Shown: positions 28,836-39,210, counted from the first letter of the stretch. The stretch is DNA of 49,898 nt from Bacteroidetes bacterium QS_9_68_14 (GCA_003022535.1 PXTT01000055.1:3235-53132); one strand, 5' to 3'. The notes: generated by a model not told the origin, from the sequence alone. Made by a program: numbers and translations.

Positions 28836-28861
28836 AGAATGGCGGACCGCGGTCTTTCAGC

Positions 28862-28879
28862 CGGAGGCGTTTGCCTCCG
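28862..28879. terminator. short hairpin between convergent genes
   Basis: CGGAGGC-GTTT-GCCTCCG perfect 7-bp stem between the DnaJ end and the 3' end of the opposing oxidoreductase; no T-run. Confidence 0.4.
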
Positions 28880-28955
28880 AGAACGACGCGTTGCCCCATA
28901 AGATGCGCTGCGCACTGCGCCCTCGGCACGACCGCAGGCACACGCGCCGCCCGTG

Positions 28956-30437
28956 TCATCCGCGCCGCCAGTCTCGCAGCGCGACCTGCGCCGCCAGGTG
29001 GCCGCTCATCCCATGCACGCCTCCGCCCGGCGGCGTCGAGGCCGAGCACAGGTAGACTCCCTCGACGGGGGTGCGGTAGGGCGTGAGGCTCAAGGTGGGC
29101 CGCGCCACGAGCTGCGCGAGGTCCATCGCCCCGCCGTTGATGTCGCCGCCGACGAGGGCGGCGTTCTGATGCTGGAGGTCCGCTGGCGCGCTGATCGTCT
29201 GCTGGATCACGCAGTCGCGGAAGCCGGGGGCGAAGCGCTCGATCTGGTCGGTGAGGCGCGTGGCCATCTCACTACGACTCGCTTGGCGGGTGCCGTCCCA
29301 GCCGTTGGGCACGTGGCTGTAGGCCCAGGCGGTGTGCTTCCCGGCGGGCGCGCGGGTGTCGTCGAAGCGGCTGTGCTGCGCCAAAAGCACGAACGGACGC
29401 TCCGGCGCGTGGCCGGCGGCGACGGCCTGCTCGCTGGCGGCCACCTCGGCCGCCGTGCCGCAGACGTGGACCGTGCCGGCGTTCCTCACGTCTTCGTTGG
29501 CCCACGGAATCGGATCCGACAGAGCAAAGTCCATCTTAAAGGCGGCCGGCCCGCGGCGGTAGTTTTGCAGGCGGCGCCGGTACCGCGCCGGGAGCACCCC
29601 CGAGGCGATCCGCGCGAGCTGGCGCGGGGCCGTGTCGAAGAGCACCGCGCGGGCCGGTGGCACGTCCGCCACGAGCGAGCGCACGCGGCGGCCGGTCTGG
29701 ATCTCGCCGCCGAGGCTGCGCAGGTGCCCAGCGAGCGCGTCGCTGAGGGCTTGCGCGCCACCGCGTGGGAACGGCCAGCCCACCGCGTGGCCCAGCACCG
29801 CCAGCACCAGCCCGAAGGCCGCCGACCCCGGCGCGCTGAGCGGCAAGTTCGAATGCGCAGCGTGGCCGGCAAACAGCGCGCGCGCCGCCTCGCCCTGAAA
29901 GAGCGCCTTCCCCAGCCACGCGGCTGGCCACACCGCCCGTAGCCCGAAGCGCGCCAGCGCGACCGGGGCGCGCGGCACGTGCAGCACGGGCTGGAGGATT
30001 TCTCTGAGCGCCTTCCGCCAGTCGCGCACGAGCGGCGCCATCAGACGGCGGTAGTTCGCGCCGTCGCTCCCGAGCGCGGCGGCCGTCTCGCTGAGGGCGT
30101 GGTACTGGAGTACGGCCCGCCCGCCGGGGAGCGGATGCGCCGCTGGCACCTCCGGCCAGATCCATTCGAGCCCGTGCTCCTCCAGCGGCAGCCTGCGCAG
30201 AACGGGCGAGGCCACGCCCAGCGGGTGAATTGCCGACCCCAGGTCATGCTGGAAGCCCGGCTCCGTGAGCGCGCCCGTGCGTGCCGCGCCGCCGATGGTC
30301 TCGTTCGCTTCCAAAACGAGCACCGAGCGGCCTGCCTCCGCCAGCGTGACGGCAGCGGCCAGCCCGTTCGGCCCGGCCCCGACGACGACGGCGTCGTGCT
30401 CGGCGTGGCGTGCGTGCGGACCGTGCGAGGGCGGCAT
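28956..30437 (-). CDS. phytoene desaturase-family NAD(P)/FAD-dependent oxidoreductase
   Basis: HDAVVVGAGPNGLAAAVTLAEAGRSVLVLEANETIGGAART...; C-term GVYLCSASTPPGGGVHGMSGHLAAQVAL. Confidence 0.92.
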   Translation of the reverse strand: MPPSHGPHARHAEHDAVVVGAGPNGLAAAVTLAEAGRSVLVLEANETIGGAARTGALTEPGFQHDLGSAIHPLGVASPVLRRLPLEEHGLEWIWPEVPAAHPLPGGRAVLQYHALSETAAALGSDGANYRRLMAPLVRDWRKALREILQPVLHVPRAPVALARFGLRAVWPAAWLGKALFQGEAARALFAGHAAHSNLPLSAPGSAAFGLVLAVLGHAVGWPFPRGGAQALSDALAGHLRSLGGEIQTGRRVRSLVADVPPARAVLFDTAPRQLARIASGVLPARYRRRLQNYRRGPAAFKMDFALSDPIPWANEDVRNAGTVHVCGTAAEVAASEQAVAAGHAPERPFVLLAQHSRFDDTRAPAGKHTAWAYSHVPNGWDGTRQASRSEMATRLTDQIERFAPGFRDCVIQQTISAPADLQHQNAALVGGDINGGAMDLAQLVARPTLSLTPYRTPVEGVYLCSASTPPGGGVHGMSGHLAAQVALRDWRRG

Positions 30438-30723
30438 GGAGCCGGGCGTTCTTTTCGGAAAAAGGAGGCTACGCTCACGGGGCGCGCTCCTCATCACGGC
30501 GGCGCTCCCGCTTCTCCAGTAGCTCCGCCGCGCGCTCGTTGACCCGCTCCGCCGTATCGCGCGGGCCGCTGCCGAGAAGGGCGACGGCTGGGCCGCGGCC
30601 ACCGACGTGGCCATCAGCCTCGCCATCCTGTTGGCGACGATCCTCTGGTGGCTGGAGAGCTTCCCGCCCGATTGGGAGCACTTCGGGGACGGCGGGCGAA
30701 CGGCAAGAGCCACGCCGCGCTCG

Positions 30724-30924
30724 TCAGTCGTCGTCTTCGAGCGTGAAAAGCGTCTCGACGGGCACGTCGAACGCCCTGGCCAGCTTGAGCGCCAGCACCG
30801 TAGAGGGCGCGTAGTCGCGGCGCTCGATGGCACAGATCGTCTGACGCGAGACGCCGACGCGCTCGGCCAGCTCGGCCTGCGTCCAGTCCTTGCGCGCCCG
30901 CTCGACGCGAACGGTGTTTTTCAT
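30724..30924 (-). CDS. Cro/C1-type helix-turn-helix transcriptional regulator
   Basis: MKNTVRVERARKDWTQAELAERVGVSRQTICAIERRDYAPSTVLALKLARAFDVPVETLFTLEDDD. Confidence 0.93.
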   Translation of the reverse strand: MKNTVRVERARKDWTQAELAERVGVSRQTICAIERRDYAPSTVLALKLARAFDVPVETLFTLEDDD

Positions 30925-31311
30925 GCTTCGGCGGGCTCCTCCTTCTGGAGTTTGCGGCGCGCAGAGTGAAACTTGGCCAAGTGAAAGCACAGCAGCGCAA
31001 TCATCAGCCCCGTCCCGCCGTAAAGGTCGGCATCGCCTCTAAGAAGGAAAGATCCCGTGTTGATACCGACGAGGAGCCCGACGCCGATCATGCCCGCCCA
31101 GTAGGCCGCCTCCAGGCGCAGTTTGCGCGTCAGTTCGTCTTCGTTGCGCTCGCGGCTGAAGACCGCCAGCGCTAGGCCCAGCATGGTCGCCATGCCGCCG
31201 GCGTAGCTTGCGAGCGCCTCGCCCGCCCCGGACCCACTTGTAGACTGGGGGCAACAGGCTGCGCGCCCGCGCCACGTCATCGAGCTGCTGGTAGTCGTCG
31301 TAAGAGGCCAT
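30921..31311 (-). pseudogene. small membrane protein upstream of the HTH gene, apparently frame-shifted
   Basis: MASYDDYQQLDDVARARSLLPPVYKW... in one frame, then GEALASYAGGMATMLGLALAVFSRERNEDELTRKLRLEAAYWAGMIGVGLLVGINTGSFLL...KLQKEEPAEA* in another; ATGA overlap with the HTH gene. Confidence 0.5.
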
Positions 31312-31408
31312 GAGTTGCTGGGAGGCTTGGAGGAGGCAGGGGCGCAAGTAAACTGGCGCCGTCAAGTTGACAAGTTTGCTTTACAAAAGCAAGGGCGGAA
31401 GCGTGTAG

Positions 31409-31442
31409 AAAAGCGCGTTGCCTCGCCGGAGAAGCAACGCGC
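31409..31442 (-). terminator. rho-independent terminator (minus strand)
   Basis: GCGCGTTGC (31413-31421) / GCAACGCGC (31434-31442) 9-bp perfect stem followed on the minus strand by TTTTCT. Confidence 0.7.
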
Positions 31443-31461
31443 CCTTCCGTGTTACTGTGTT

Positions 31462-31720
31462 CTACGGCCGCTTCGCCGCGCCGAGCCCTTCCAGGTACGC
31501 TGGATTGGTTGAAAGATCTTCAAGCCTGCTCCCTGAGCCGATCAGCCCGCTTGCCCGGTCGTGCGCTAAGCGCGCGCGTCGTTCCGGCGCCTCGGGGTTG
31601 GAAGCCGTGAAGCGGCCGGCTTTTCGCCGCTCGATCTCGCGGTAGAGCCGCCGTCGTCCCGGCTCGGGCAGCGCGGCAATGACGGCGGTGATCTTTTCGA
31701 CGCTCAGGAGCCCGGCGGGG
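31462..31720 (-). CDS. small hypothetical protein downstream of the acyl-CoA dehydrogenase (start uncertain)
   Basis: LLSVEKITAVIAALPEPGRRRLYREIERRKAGRFTASNPEAPERRARLAHDRASGLIG...; followed by the terminator at 31409-31442. Confidence 0.4.
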
Positions 31721-31768
31721 GGCCGTGCGAACAGGTGGTCCGCCGCGTCGCCGCTGTACGCGGCGGGG

Positions 31769-33855
31769 CTACTTCGCCTCCTCCGGCGCCGCGCCCGGCC
31801 CCTCGGCGGCGTCGCGCGCGCCAACGGTCGCTTCGGACGCCGCCCCATCGCCGCTGGGCGCTCCGTCACCGCCGACCTGTTCCTCCTCGAAGCCCTCGCC
31901 CGGAAACTGCTCGATGAAGTCGGTCGGGAGGTCGCGGCCGGTCCCCTCCTCGGGGCTGGCCTCGTGGATGTAGTAGTCGCTGTTGGGCAACGTGTCGTTG
32001 TGCGCGAGGGCCGCCTCGGCGGCGGAGCGCATCGCGTCGTCGGCGTTGTTCTTCAGCTCCCCGAAGCCCTGGTGGATGCGCACCTCGAAGAGCGAAAAGA
32101 GGTAGTCCAGCGCCGCGCGGTCGCGCTCGAACTCGGAGCCGCTCTCGCCGCGGCGCAGCTGGTCGTCGTACTTCGAGAGGCTGCACGCCAGCGCAAACAG
32201 CATGATCGCGTTGTCGGCCACGCGGGCCTGTTGCACCTGCCGCTGCACGATCTCCTCGCGCTCCCACTTGCTGGCGAGCTTGAAGTAGTGTGAGTGCTGC
32301 TGCACCAGCTTCGAGAGGCGCTTCGCGTACGCGTCGAGCGACGGGTGCAGGCCCTCCACGTCCGGCCGCGGCGGCTTGATGCCCAGGAAGAGCTGCAGGC
32401 CCAGCGGAATGGCGCGCCTGAGGATCTCCACGTTCGTCCCGGCCGCGAGGATGCGCTTGAAGTTGCGCTCGGCGCTCTCGTCGAAGTCCCAGAGCAGTCC
32501 TTCCTGCACCGAAATCATCTGCTCGGCGAGCTGCTTGCCGCCGTAAGCAAAGACGAACGACCGCATCACGTCGTTGGAGCCCTCGACGATGCGGTGAATC
32601 CGGTTGTCCCGCCAGATGCGCTCCAGTTCGTGCTCGGTCATGTAGCCTTCCCCGCCCATGATCTGCATCGCGTCGTCGATAACCTCCCAGCCGTAGCGCG
32701 AGCAGAAGACCTTGCAGATCGCCGTCTCGACCATGATGTCCTCGTCCCCGCGGTCGAGCATGCCCGTCACCATGTAGAGCATCGCGTCCATGGCGTAGGT
32801 GTAGGCGCTCATTTGCGCGACCTTCTGCTGCACCAGCTCGAAATCGGAGATCGGGCGGTCGAACTGATGGCGCGTCTGCGCCCACTTGGTGCTCTGGTTC
32901 ATCGCGCATTTGGCCGCGCCGGTGATGCCCGCGCTAAGCGTGCAACGCCCGTAGTTGAGGCACGAGAGCGCCACGTTGAGGCCGCGCCCGCGCTCGTGGA
33001 GCAGGTGCTCCTTCGGCACCTTCACGTCGTCGAACCGGATGCGCGCCTGCTGCGTCCCGCGAATGCCGGTCTTCGAGCGGTTGTGCTCGAAGATCTCGAC
33101 GCCCTCCATGTCCGGCGTGCAGATCAGCGCGTTGACGCCCTTTTGCTCCAGCCCGCCGTCGCCATCGGGCACCATGTTTTTGCTCATTACCGTGAAGAGC
33201 GCCGACCACGCCCCGCTGGTGGACCACTTCTTCTCACCGTTGATGATGAAGTGCTCCCCGTCCTCGCTTTCCACGCAGGTCGTCTCCTGGTTGGCCGCGT
33301 CACTGCCCACGTTCGGCTCCGAGAGGCAGAAGGCCGAAAGCTCTTCCTGCGCGACGGTCGGCAGGTACTCCTTCTTTTGCTCCTCGTTGCCGAACATCAC
33401 CAGCGCCTTGCAGCCAATGCTTTGGTGCGCCGACACCATCACCGCCGTGGAGGAGCAATGGTAGCCGATCAGTTCGAGAGCGCGGTTGTAGCTGGTCACG
33501 CCCAGCCCCAGGCCGCCGTATTCCTCAGGGATAATCATGCCCATCACGCCCATGTCAAAGAGCCGGTCGATGACCCACTGTGGGATGACCTGCTCCTTGT
33601 CGATCTGGATCGCGGGGTGCTCGTTTTCGAGGTAGTCCTCCAGCTCTTCGAGCAGTGCGTCGGCCTTTTCGCGCTCCTCGGGGCCCTCGTGCGGATAGGG
33701 AAACACCGAGTCGCTCTGGAAGCGGCCCCAGAACATATTCTTGACGAAGCCCATCTCCGAGGGCTCCGGCCCCATCATCGTCTCGATGTCCTCGATCATC
33801 TGCTGATCTTCCTTCGAGACGCCTTTGATGTCGGAGAGTCCTTGCTGGTCGGCCA
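31769..33855 (-). CDS. acyl-CoA dehydrogenase
   Basis: IIPEEYGGLGLGVTSYNRALELIG, FCLSEPNVGSDAANQETTCVESEDGEHFIINGEKKW, QIMGGEGYMTEHELERIWRDNRIHRIVEGSNDVMR. Confidence 0.95.
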
Positions 33856-34029
33856 TGGAAAGTCGGGGGACTGACGGAAGTGAAATGGGAAGTGGCGCGC
33901 TTGCTCCATGCACGCGCCACCGCCGTTTTTGTTGTGAGACGCGCTTCTGAAAGCGCAAAGGACGGTACCTTGGCAGGGACGCTCGGTTCCTCTGCGGCAG
34001 CCCCGCGCCAGATTGTTGAGGAGATTTCC

Positions 34030-34071
34030 CGGTTGGCGGTTGGTTTTGGGGGATTGGCTTTGGTGAGTTGG
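34030..34071. repeat. degenerate heptamer tandem repeat (6 units)
   Basis: CGGTTGG|CGGTTGG|TTTTGGG|GGATTGG|CTTTGGT|GAGTTGG. Confidence 0.85.
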
Positions 34072-34137
34072 TTCCCCAGCGGGCGGGCGCGTGGCCGGAG
34101 AGAACGCCCCGCTTTCCCTTACTCCCGCCCCCAGCAC

Positions 34138-34986
34138 GTGCCCGCTGCTTTCCTCGATCGTCTCGCCGCCGTCCAGCAGGAGAAGCAGTCGCGCCTGTGC
34201 GTGGGGTTGGACCCCGACCCAGCGCGCTTCCCGTCCGCGCTGCTGGAAGACCACTCGATGGCCGCCGCGGCGATGCGCTTCAACGCGGCGATCATCGAGG
34301 CGACCGCGCCGCTGGCCTGCGCCTACAAGCTGAACCTGGCCTTCTACGAAAACTTTCCTCGCGAAGGGCCACGCGTGATCGACGAGACGCTCAGCCGCAT
34401 TCCCGAAGACCCTCTCGTCATTGCCGACGGGAAGCGTGGGGACATCGGCAACTCCGCACGCTTCTACGCGGCGGCGACCTTCAAGCGCCACGCCTTCGAT
34501 GCCTGCACGGTCAGCCCGTACATGGGCCGCGACGCGGTCGCGTCGTTCCTCGGCTACCCCGGCAAGGCGGTATTCGTCCTCGCGCGCACGACCAACCCCA
34601 GCGCCGACGCCCTCCAGAAGCTCACGCTCGAAGACGGGGAGCCGCTCTACGAGCGCGTGGCCCGCGAGGTGGCCGGCTGGAACGCGGAGGCCGACGGCGC
34701 GGCGGGGCTCGTCGCCGGTGCGACCGACCCGGAGGCGCTCGGCCACCTGCGCGAGGCGTGCCCGGAGCTGCCGTTTCTGGTGCCGGGCGTCGGGGCGCAG
34801 GGGGGCCGGGCCGAGGAGGTGGTCGAGGCGGCCGGCAGCGGGCCGGTTCTCGTCAACAGCAGCCGCTCGATTCTCTACGCCTACGACGGCGCGTACAGTG
34901 GCGGTGTGGCCGAGGCGGCGCGTGAGGCGGCGCGTGGCCTGCGCGACCGGCTCTGGCCAGAAGGGCGGGGAGGAGAGAGCGGGTGA
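34138..34986 (+). CDS. pyrF: orotidine 5'-phosphate decarboxylase (GTG start)
   Basis: RLCVGLDPDPARFPSAL, AYKLNLAFYENF, VIADGKRGDIGNSARFYA, FLVPGVGAQGGRAEEVV, VLVNSSRSILYAY. Confidence 0.94.
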   Translation: MPAAFLDRLAAVQQEKQSRLCVGLDPDPARFPSALLEDHSMAAAAMRFNAAIIEATAPLACAYKLNLAFYENFPREGPRVIDETLSRIPEDPLVIADGKRGDIGNSARFYAAATFKRHAFDACTVSPYMGRDAVASFLGYPGKAVFVLARTTNPSADALQKLTLEDGEPLYERVAREVAGWNAEADGAAGLVAGATDPEALGHLREACPELPFLVPGVGAQGGRAEEVVEAAGSGPVLVNSSRSILYAYDGAYSGGVAEAAREAARGLRDRLWPEGRGGESG

Positions 34987-35092
34987 ACGGGTGTCGCTCG
35001 AAATGTAAAATCGGGAAGGCTGGCGTTATGCGCAAGGCCGGCGGCTGTCTCGAGGCGGTGAGAACGCCTCTTTGCCGCTGCTCGCGTTGCCC

Positions 35093-36496
35093 ATGCCTTC
35101 GAGGAAACCGCCCGACGCTGCCTCGTCCGCCTCTGCGCCCGAGGCCTTGCCGTCCTACGGCGAGGCGGTAGAGGGCGGAGAAGATAGCAACGCGCCCTGC
35201 GATGGTGAGGAGGGGGAGGCGGCGAGCACGAAAGCTACGCTGCGCGAGCCGGAGGCGGCGCGCCGGCCTGTGCCCGAGGCGCTCCTGCACGATTTGTGGC
35301 GCCAGCAACGCTTCGACGCGGGGGCGCTTCGCACCACCGGCGGGCGCCCCGTCGCGGTGCTGTTCGCCCACGACCATCACCGCGACGCTCGCTACAATGC
35401 TGTGGCGCTGCACGTCACCCTCTACACCGACCGCTGGACCGGCGGGCTCGTGCGCGAGGACGGCAGCCCGCTCCCCGAGTTGGTGCTGGCCCCGCACCTG
35501 ACGGACCCGCTGCGCGAGCTGTTGTACGACTTCCGCACGCGTGCCGAGGAGGCCATCTTTTGCGCGCCGCGCTGGGCAGAGGTGCCGGAGGAGGTGCGCG
35601 CCGGCTGGGTTGAGGAAATGGCCGAGGAGCGCCTGGACGAAAAGAAGACGCGCCTCGTGGACCGCTACTTCGCCACTCCGGACGTGGAGGCGCTCTTGCA
35701 GGAGCGCCTGTTCGCCGGTCTCGGCTACTCGAAGAACGACGAGGCGATGAGCGACCTCGCGCGGCGCGTGCCGCTGGGACGCGCGCGCCGCATGGCCCGG
35801 CAGAGCCACGCCGACCTCGAAGCGCTCTTGCTGGGCCTGGCCGGCCTGCTTCCCGAGCCTTCCGACCTGCTCGATGCCGACCGCGCCACTGCCGACTACG
35901 CCACGGGGCTTGCCGAGCGCTTCGAGCGCGTGCGAAGCAAGCACGACCTGGCCGCGCCGATGGAGCGCGAACGGTGGCAGTTCTTTCGCCTGCGCCCGGC
36001 CAACTTTCCGCCGCTCCGTATCGCGCAGGCGGCGGCCCTGCTTGCGCCGGGCGGCCTCCTTCACCACGACCCGCTGGGGCGGCTGCTCGATGCCGTCCAT
36101 TCGGGAAAGCCGGCCCGCGCGTTGCGCGACGTGTTCGAGGAGGGAGCCACGCCGCCCGACTTCTGGAAGACACACTTCCGCCTGGTGAAGGCCACCGAGG
36201 AGCGCGACCCGTCTGTGGGGCGGGGACGCGTGGACACGCTCATCACCAACGCCGTGGTACCCGTGCTCCTGCTCTGCGCCGAGCAACGCGACGACGACCG
36301 GCTCGCCGCCGCCGTGCGCGCCTTGCTGCGCGACCTGCCGGCCGGGAGCGACCGCATCACGCGCCGCTTTCGGGACCTGGGTACGCGCCCGCAGGACGCC
36401 TTCGAGGCGCAGGGCCTCCACCAGCTCTACCGCACGCGCTGCGCCGAGGGGCGGTGCCTGGAGTGCCGCATTGGGCAACACCTGCTTGAAGGTTGA
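35093..36496 (+). CDS. DUF2851 family protein
   Basis: ALLHDLWRQQRFDAGALRTTGGRPVAVL..HHRDARYNAVALHVTLYTDRWTGGLVREDGSPLPELVLAPHL...LRPANFPPLRIAQAAALLAP...CRIGQHLLEG. Confidence 0.8.
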   Translation: MPSRKPPDAASSASAPEALPSYGEAVEGGEDSNAPCDGEEGEAASTKATLREPEAARRPVPEALLHDLWRQQRFDAGALRTTGGRPVAVLFAHDHHRDARYNAVALHVTLYTDRWTGGLVREDGSPLPELVLAPHLTDPLRELLYDFRTRAEEAIFCAPRWAEVPEEVRAGWVEEMAEERLDEKKTRLVDRYFATPDVEALLQERLFAGLGYSKNDEAMSDLARRVPLGRARRMARQSHADLEALLLGLAGLLPEPSDLLDADRATADYATGLAERFERVRSKHDLAAPMERERWQFFRLRPANFPPLRIAQAAALLAPGGLLHHDPLGRLLDAVHSGKPARALRDVFEEGATPPDFWKTHFRLVKATEERDPSVGRGRVDTLITNAVVPVLLLCAEQRDDDRLAAAVRALLRDLPAGSDRITRRFRDLGTRPQDAFEAQGLHQLYRTRCAEGRCLECRIGQHLLEG

Positions 36497-36599
36497 GGTG
36501 CTCGGGCGGTATGGTGTAGTGGCTCACGTCCTTCCGATTCCCCAAACCTGCCACCCCTTGAGCTCCCCCGCGCCGCAGCACCTGGTTCGCCTCGTGCGC

Positions 36600-36881
36600 A
36601 TGACCTTCCGGCCCAAGGCGCGGGCGGCGTTTCTGGAGCACTTCGACGCCGCGGCCCCGCGCATCCGTGCCTTCGAGGGGTGCCGGCACCTGGAGCTCTG
36701 GGAGAACGAGCGCTTCCCCAATGTCTGCACGACCTACAGCCTGTGGGCGAGCGAGGAAACGCTGGCGCGCTACCGGGAGAGCGCCCTTTTCGGCGAGACG
36801 TGGGCAAAGGCCAAACCTCTCTTCGCCGCCGCGCCGGTCGCGCGCAGCCACCGCGTGCTACGCGAGGCGCAGGGGGCATAA
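36600..36881 (+). CDS. antibiotic biosynthesis monooxygenase (ABM)-like small protein
   Basis: RLVRMTFRPKARAAFLEHFDAAAPRIRAFEGCRHLELWENERFPNVCTTYSLWASEETLARYRESALFGETWAKAKPLFAAAP. Confidence 0.82.
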   Translation: MTFRPKARAAFLEHFDAAAPRIRAFEGCRHLELWENERFPNVCTTYSLWASEETLARYRESALFGETWAKAKPLFAAAPVARSHRVLREAQGA

Positions 36882-36912
36882 GCGCTCACTTCCCTGGGAA
36901 ATGCCCCGCGCG

Positions 36913-39210
36913 CTAAAGCGTGAGCTTAAAGCCGACCCGGAACTCACGTCCCGGGCCCGGCAGGCCGAGCTGGAGAAGGCGAAGCTCGTCGGTGAGGTTG
37001 TTGACACGCGCAAAGACTTCGCCGCCGGCCAGGCCCAGCTCCGCAGGATCGAACGAGTAGCTGAGGCGAGCGTCGAAGATCAGCGCGTCGGGGAGGCGTG
37101 TGAAGGTGTTCGCCTCGGTGCGCGCGTAGACGCCGCCCAGGTACTCCGACTGCGCCATCGCTCGTAGTCCGAAGGGCAGGTCGTAGGTGGCCGTCAGCAG
37201 GCCGATCCAGGCGGGCTTCTCGTCGAGTGGGCGCGCCTCCCCGTCCACGAAGCCGCGCGGGCGCATCCAGGTCAGGTGCCCGTCGAGGGCGAGCCGGTCG
37301 GTGGGGCGGGCCGCCGCGCGCGTCTCGATCCCGTAGACGCGGGTCCCTTCGAGGTTGATGCGTTGCTCCTTGCCCTCGTTCGGCCCGCTCTGAAGGGTGC
37401 GCTTGTCGATGGTGTCGTAGGTGCGGTTGAAGAAGGCGGTCGCCTCTGCGCTGAGCGCCGCACCGCGCCACGAGGCGCCCGCCTCCGCCTTCAGCGCCGA
37501 GACAGGCCGTAGGCCGGGGTTGGGGACGAACTTGCCGAGGGCCGCGCCAAAGAGCTCGCGCGGGGTCGGGAAGCGCGGCTTGCGCCCGGCGGCGGCGTGG
37601 AAAGAGAGCTGCTCCGACCAGGCGTAGGTCAGCCCGGTGGTGATGCTGTACCCGTAGATGGGGTCGCGGGCGGGAAAGGGGCCCGTTTGGGGCGTGGCCG
37701 TCCCGTCGAAGCTGGCGCCGGCGGTCATGCCGAGGCGCTCCGTCAGCGGCCAGTCGTATTCGGCCCCGACGCTGAAAAGGTGTTGGCGATAGACGGAAAC
37801 CGAATCCGGCGCGGGGTCGCCCTCTTCGTAGAGGACGTTGTTCTGCCGGTGCCGCGTGGTGAGGGTGTTGATGGTGAGGTCGAGCGCGCCCGGCCCGGCG
37901 GGCACGATTCCGATGAGGCGCGCCCCGGCCGTGTAGTCGAGGTCGTTCTGCACCTCTTGCAGGCGGTCGTAATCGACGCTCTCGTGCTGGTGGATGTCCT
38001 GTGCGAAGCGGCTTCCCCAGACGGCCCCGCGCAGCCGCGGGCCGCCCGCCGGGCCGAGCGGCATCTCCCCGTTTACGACCAGCATGGACTTGCGCCAGGT
38101 GGGGTAGCGCCAGAAGCGTACCCCAGTGACAGCAGGGTTGAGGTTGCTCTCTGGCGCGGCGCCTTTTTCGGAGTCCACGTGCAACAGCGAGGCACTCAGG
38201 CGCGCGCCTCCGTCGGAGCGGTATTCCCCATGAAGGAAAGCATTGGCAACGCGGCGGTCGGTATTGGTGCGCGTCTCGCCGGAGGGCTGGCTAAACGGGA
38301 GGTCCGTCCCGTCCGGCAGCGCGTAGTCGGAGCGTGCGGTGACGCCGGCTTCGGCCGTGTAGCTCCAATCGCCCTGGCGGCCCATGTGCAGAACTGAGCC
38401 ACTCCCGGCCGCCGGGGTACCCGCCGAGGCGCGCATTTCCGTGCGGAAGCCCGGTTGGCGCAGCGAGCGCGCGGTGAAGTTGACCGCCCCGCCGGGCACG
38501 TTGGTCCCGTACCGCACCGAGGGAACGCCCTTCGAGGCGGTCACGTCGTTGAGCATAGAGGCCGGGAGCACACCCAGGTCCACCCGGTCGTCCCAGGGGA
38601 CGTTCAGAAGTGCCCCGTTGAAGAACTGCCTCATCTGGCGGTCCGCCGAGCCGCGGAAGTAGAGGATCGTCTGCCCGCGCGAGTTGGTCGCTACGTGGGC
38701 GGCGGGCAGCAGGCGGGCCACGTCGGCCACGGTAGCGGGGTCCTGCCGCACGATCTCGGCCGTCGAGAGGCGTTGCACGGTAGTCGGCGTCGCTTCCTGC
38801 GAGCGGGTGGAGCGCACGACGATCTCGTTCAGCTCCTGCGCTTGCCGCTCCAGACGGAAGCGAATCGAGCGGGTCTGCCCGTCTTCGAGGCGCACCCGCT
38901 CGGTGGCCGGGGCGTAGCCGACAGCCGTAGCGCGCACGACGTACTCCCCCGCGGCGAGCCCCTCGACGCGAAAGGCCCCGCCGACATCCGTCGCGCCGCC
39001 GCCGGCTACGTTCCCGTCCGCCTGCGCGGCCACGTTGACGCCCGGCAGCGCCTCGCCCGTCTCCGCGCTGACGACGACGCCTTCGACGGCGGCGGTCTGG
39101 CCGTAGGACAGGCTCAGCGGAAGCATGAAAAGAGCAGCGATGAAACGCAGGCTTCTCAAAGCGCCCGAAGGATTGAGGGGGGCAAAAAGGGCGTCGCTCC
39201 GGGCGGACAT
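36913..39210 (-). CDS. TonB-dependent receptor
   Basis: AAVEGVVVSAETGEALPGVNVAAQAD...; ELNEIVVRSTRSQEATPTTVQRLSTAEI; SASKGVPSVRYGTNVPGGAVNF-like plug; C-terminal barrel GPGREFRVGFKLTL. Confidence 0.92.
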   Translation of the reverse strand: MSARSDALFAPLNPSGALRSLRFIAALFMLPLSLSYGQTAAVEGVVVSAETGEALPGVNVAAQADGNVAGGGATDVGGAFRVEGLAAGEYVVRATAVGYAPATERVRLEDGQTRSIRFRLERQAQELNEIVVRSTRSQEATPTTVQRLSTAEIVRQDPATVADVARLLPAAHVATNSRGQTILYFRGSADRQMRQFFNGALLNVPWDDRVDLGVLPASMLNDVTASKGVPSVRYGTNVPGGAVNFTARSLRQPGFRTEMRASAGTPAAGSGSVLHMGRQGDWSYTAEAGVTARSDYALPDGTDLPFSQPSGETRTNTDRRVANAFLHGEYRSDGGARLSASLLHVDSEKGAAPESNLNPAVTGVRFWRYPTWRKSMLVVNGEMPLGPAGGPRLRGAVWGSRFAQDIHQHESVDYDRLQEVQNDLDYTAGARLIGIVPAGPGALDLTINTLTTRHRQNNVLYEEGDPAPDSVSVYRQHLFSVGAEYDWPLTERLGMTAGASFDGTATPQTGPFPARDPIYGYSITTGLTYAWSEQLSFHAAAGRKPRFPTPRELFGAALGKFVPNPGLRPVSALKAEAGASWRGAALSAEATAFFNRTYDTIDKRTLQSGPNEGKEQRINLEGTRVYGIETRAAARPTDRLALDGHLTWMRPRGFVDGEARPLDEKPAWIGLLTATYDLPFGLRAMAQSEYLGGVYARTEANTFTRLPDALIFDARLSYSFDPAELGLAGGEVFARVNNLTDELRLLQLGLPGPGREFRVGFKLTL

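Noticed and set aside
30475-30720. Possible small gene between the HTH regulator and the phytoene desaturase-like gene
   Set aside because: Both strands give weakly plausible peptides (plus: VAISLAILLATILWWLESFPPDWEHFG; minus: DTAERVNERAAELLEKRERRRDEERAP) with no clear start or family; not called.
32294-33874. 526-aa plus-strand ORF opposite the acyl-CoA dehydrogenase
   Set aside because: Antisense artefact; the dehydrogenase motifs on the minus strand are decisive.
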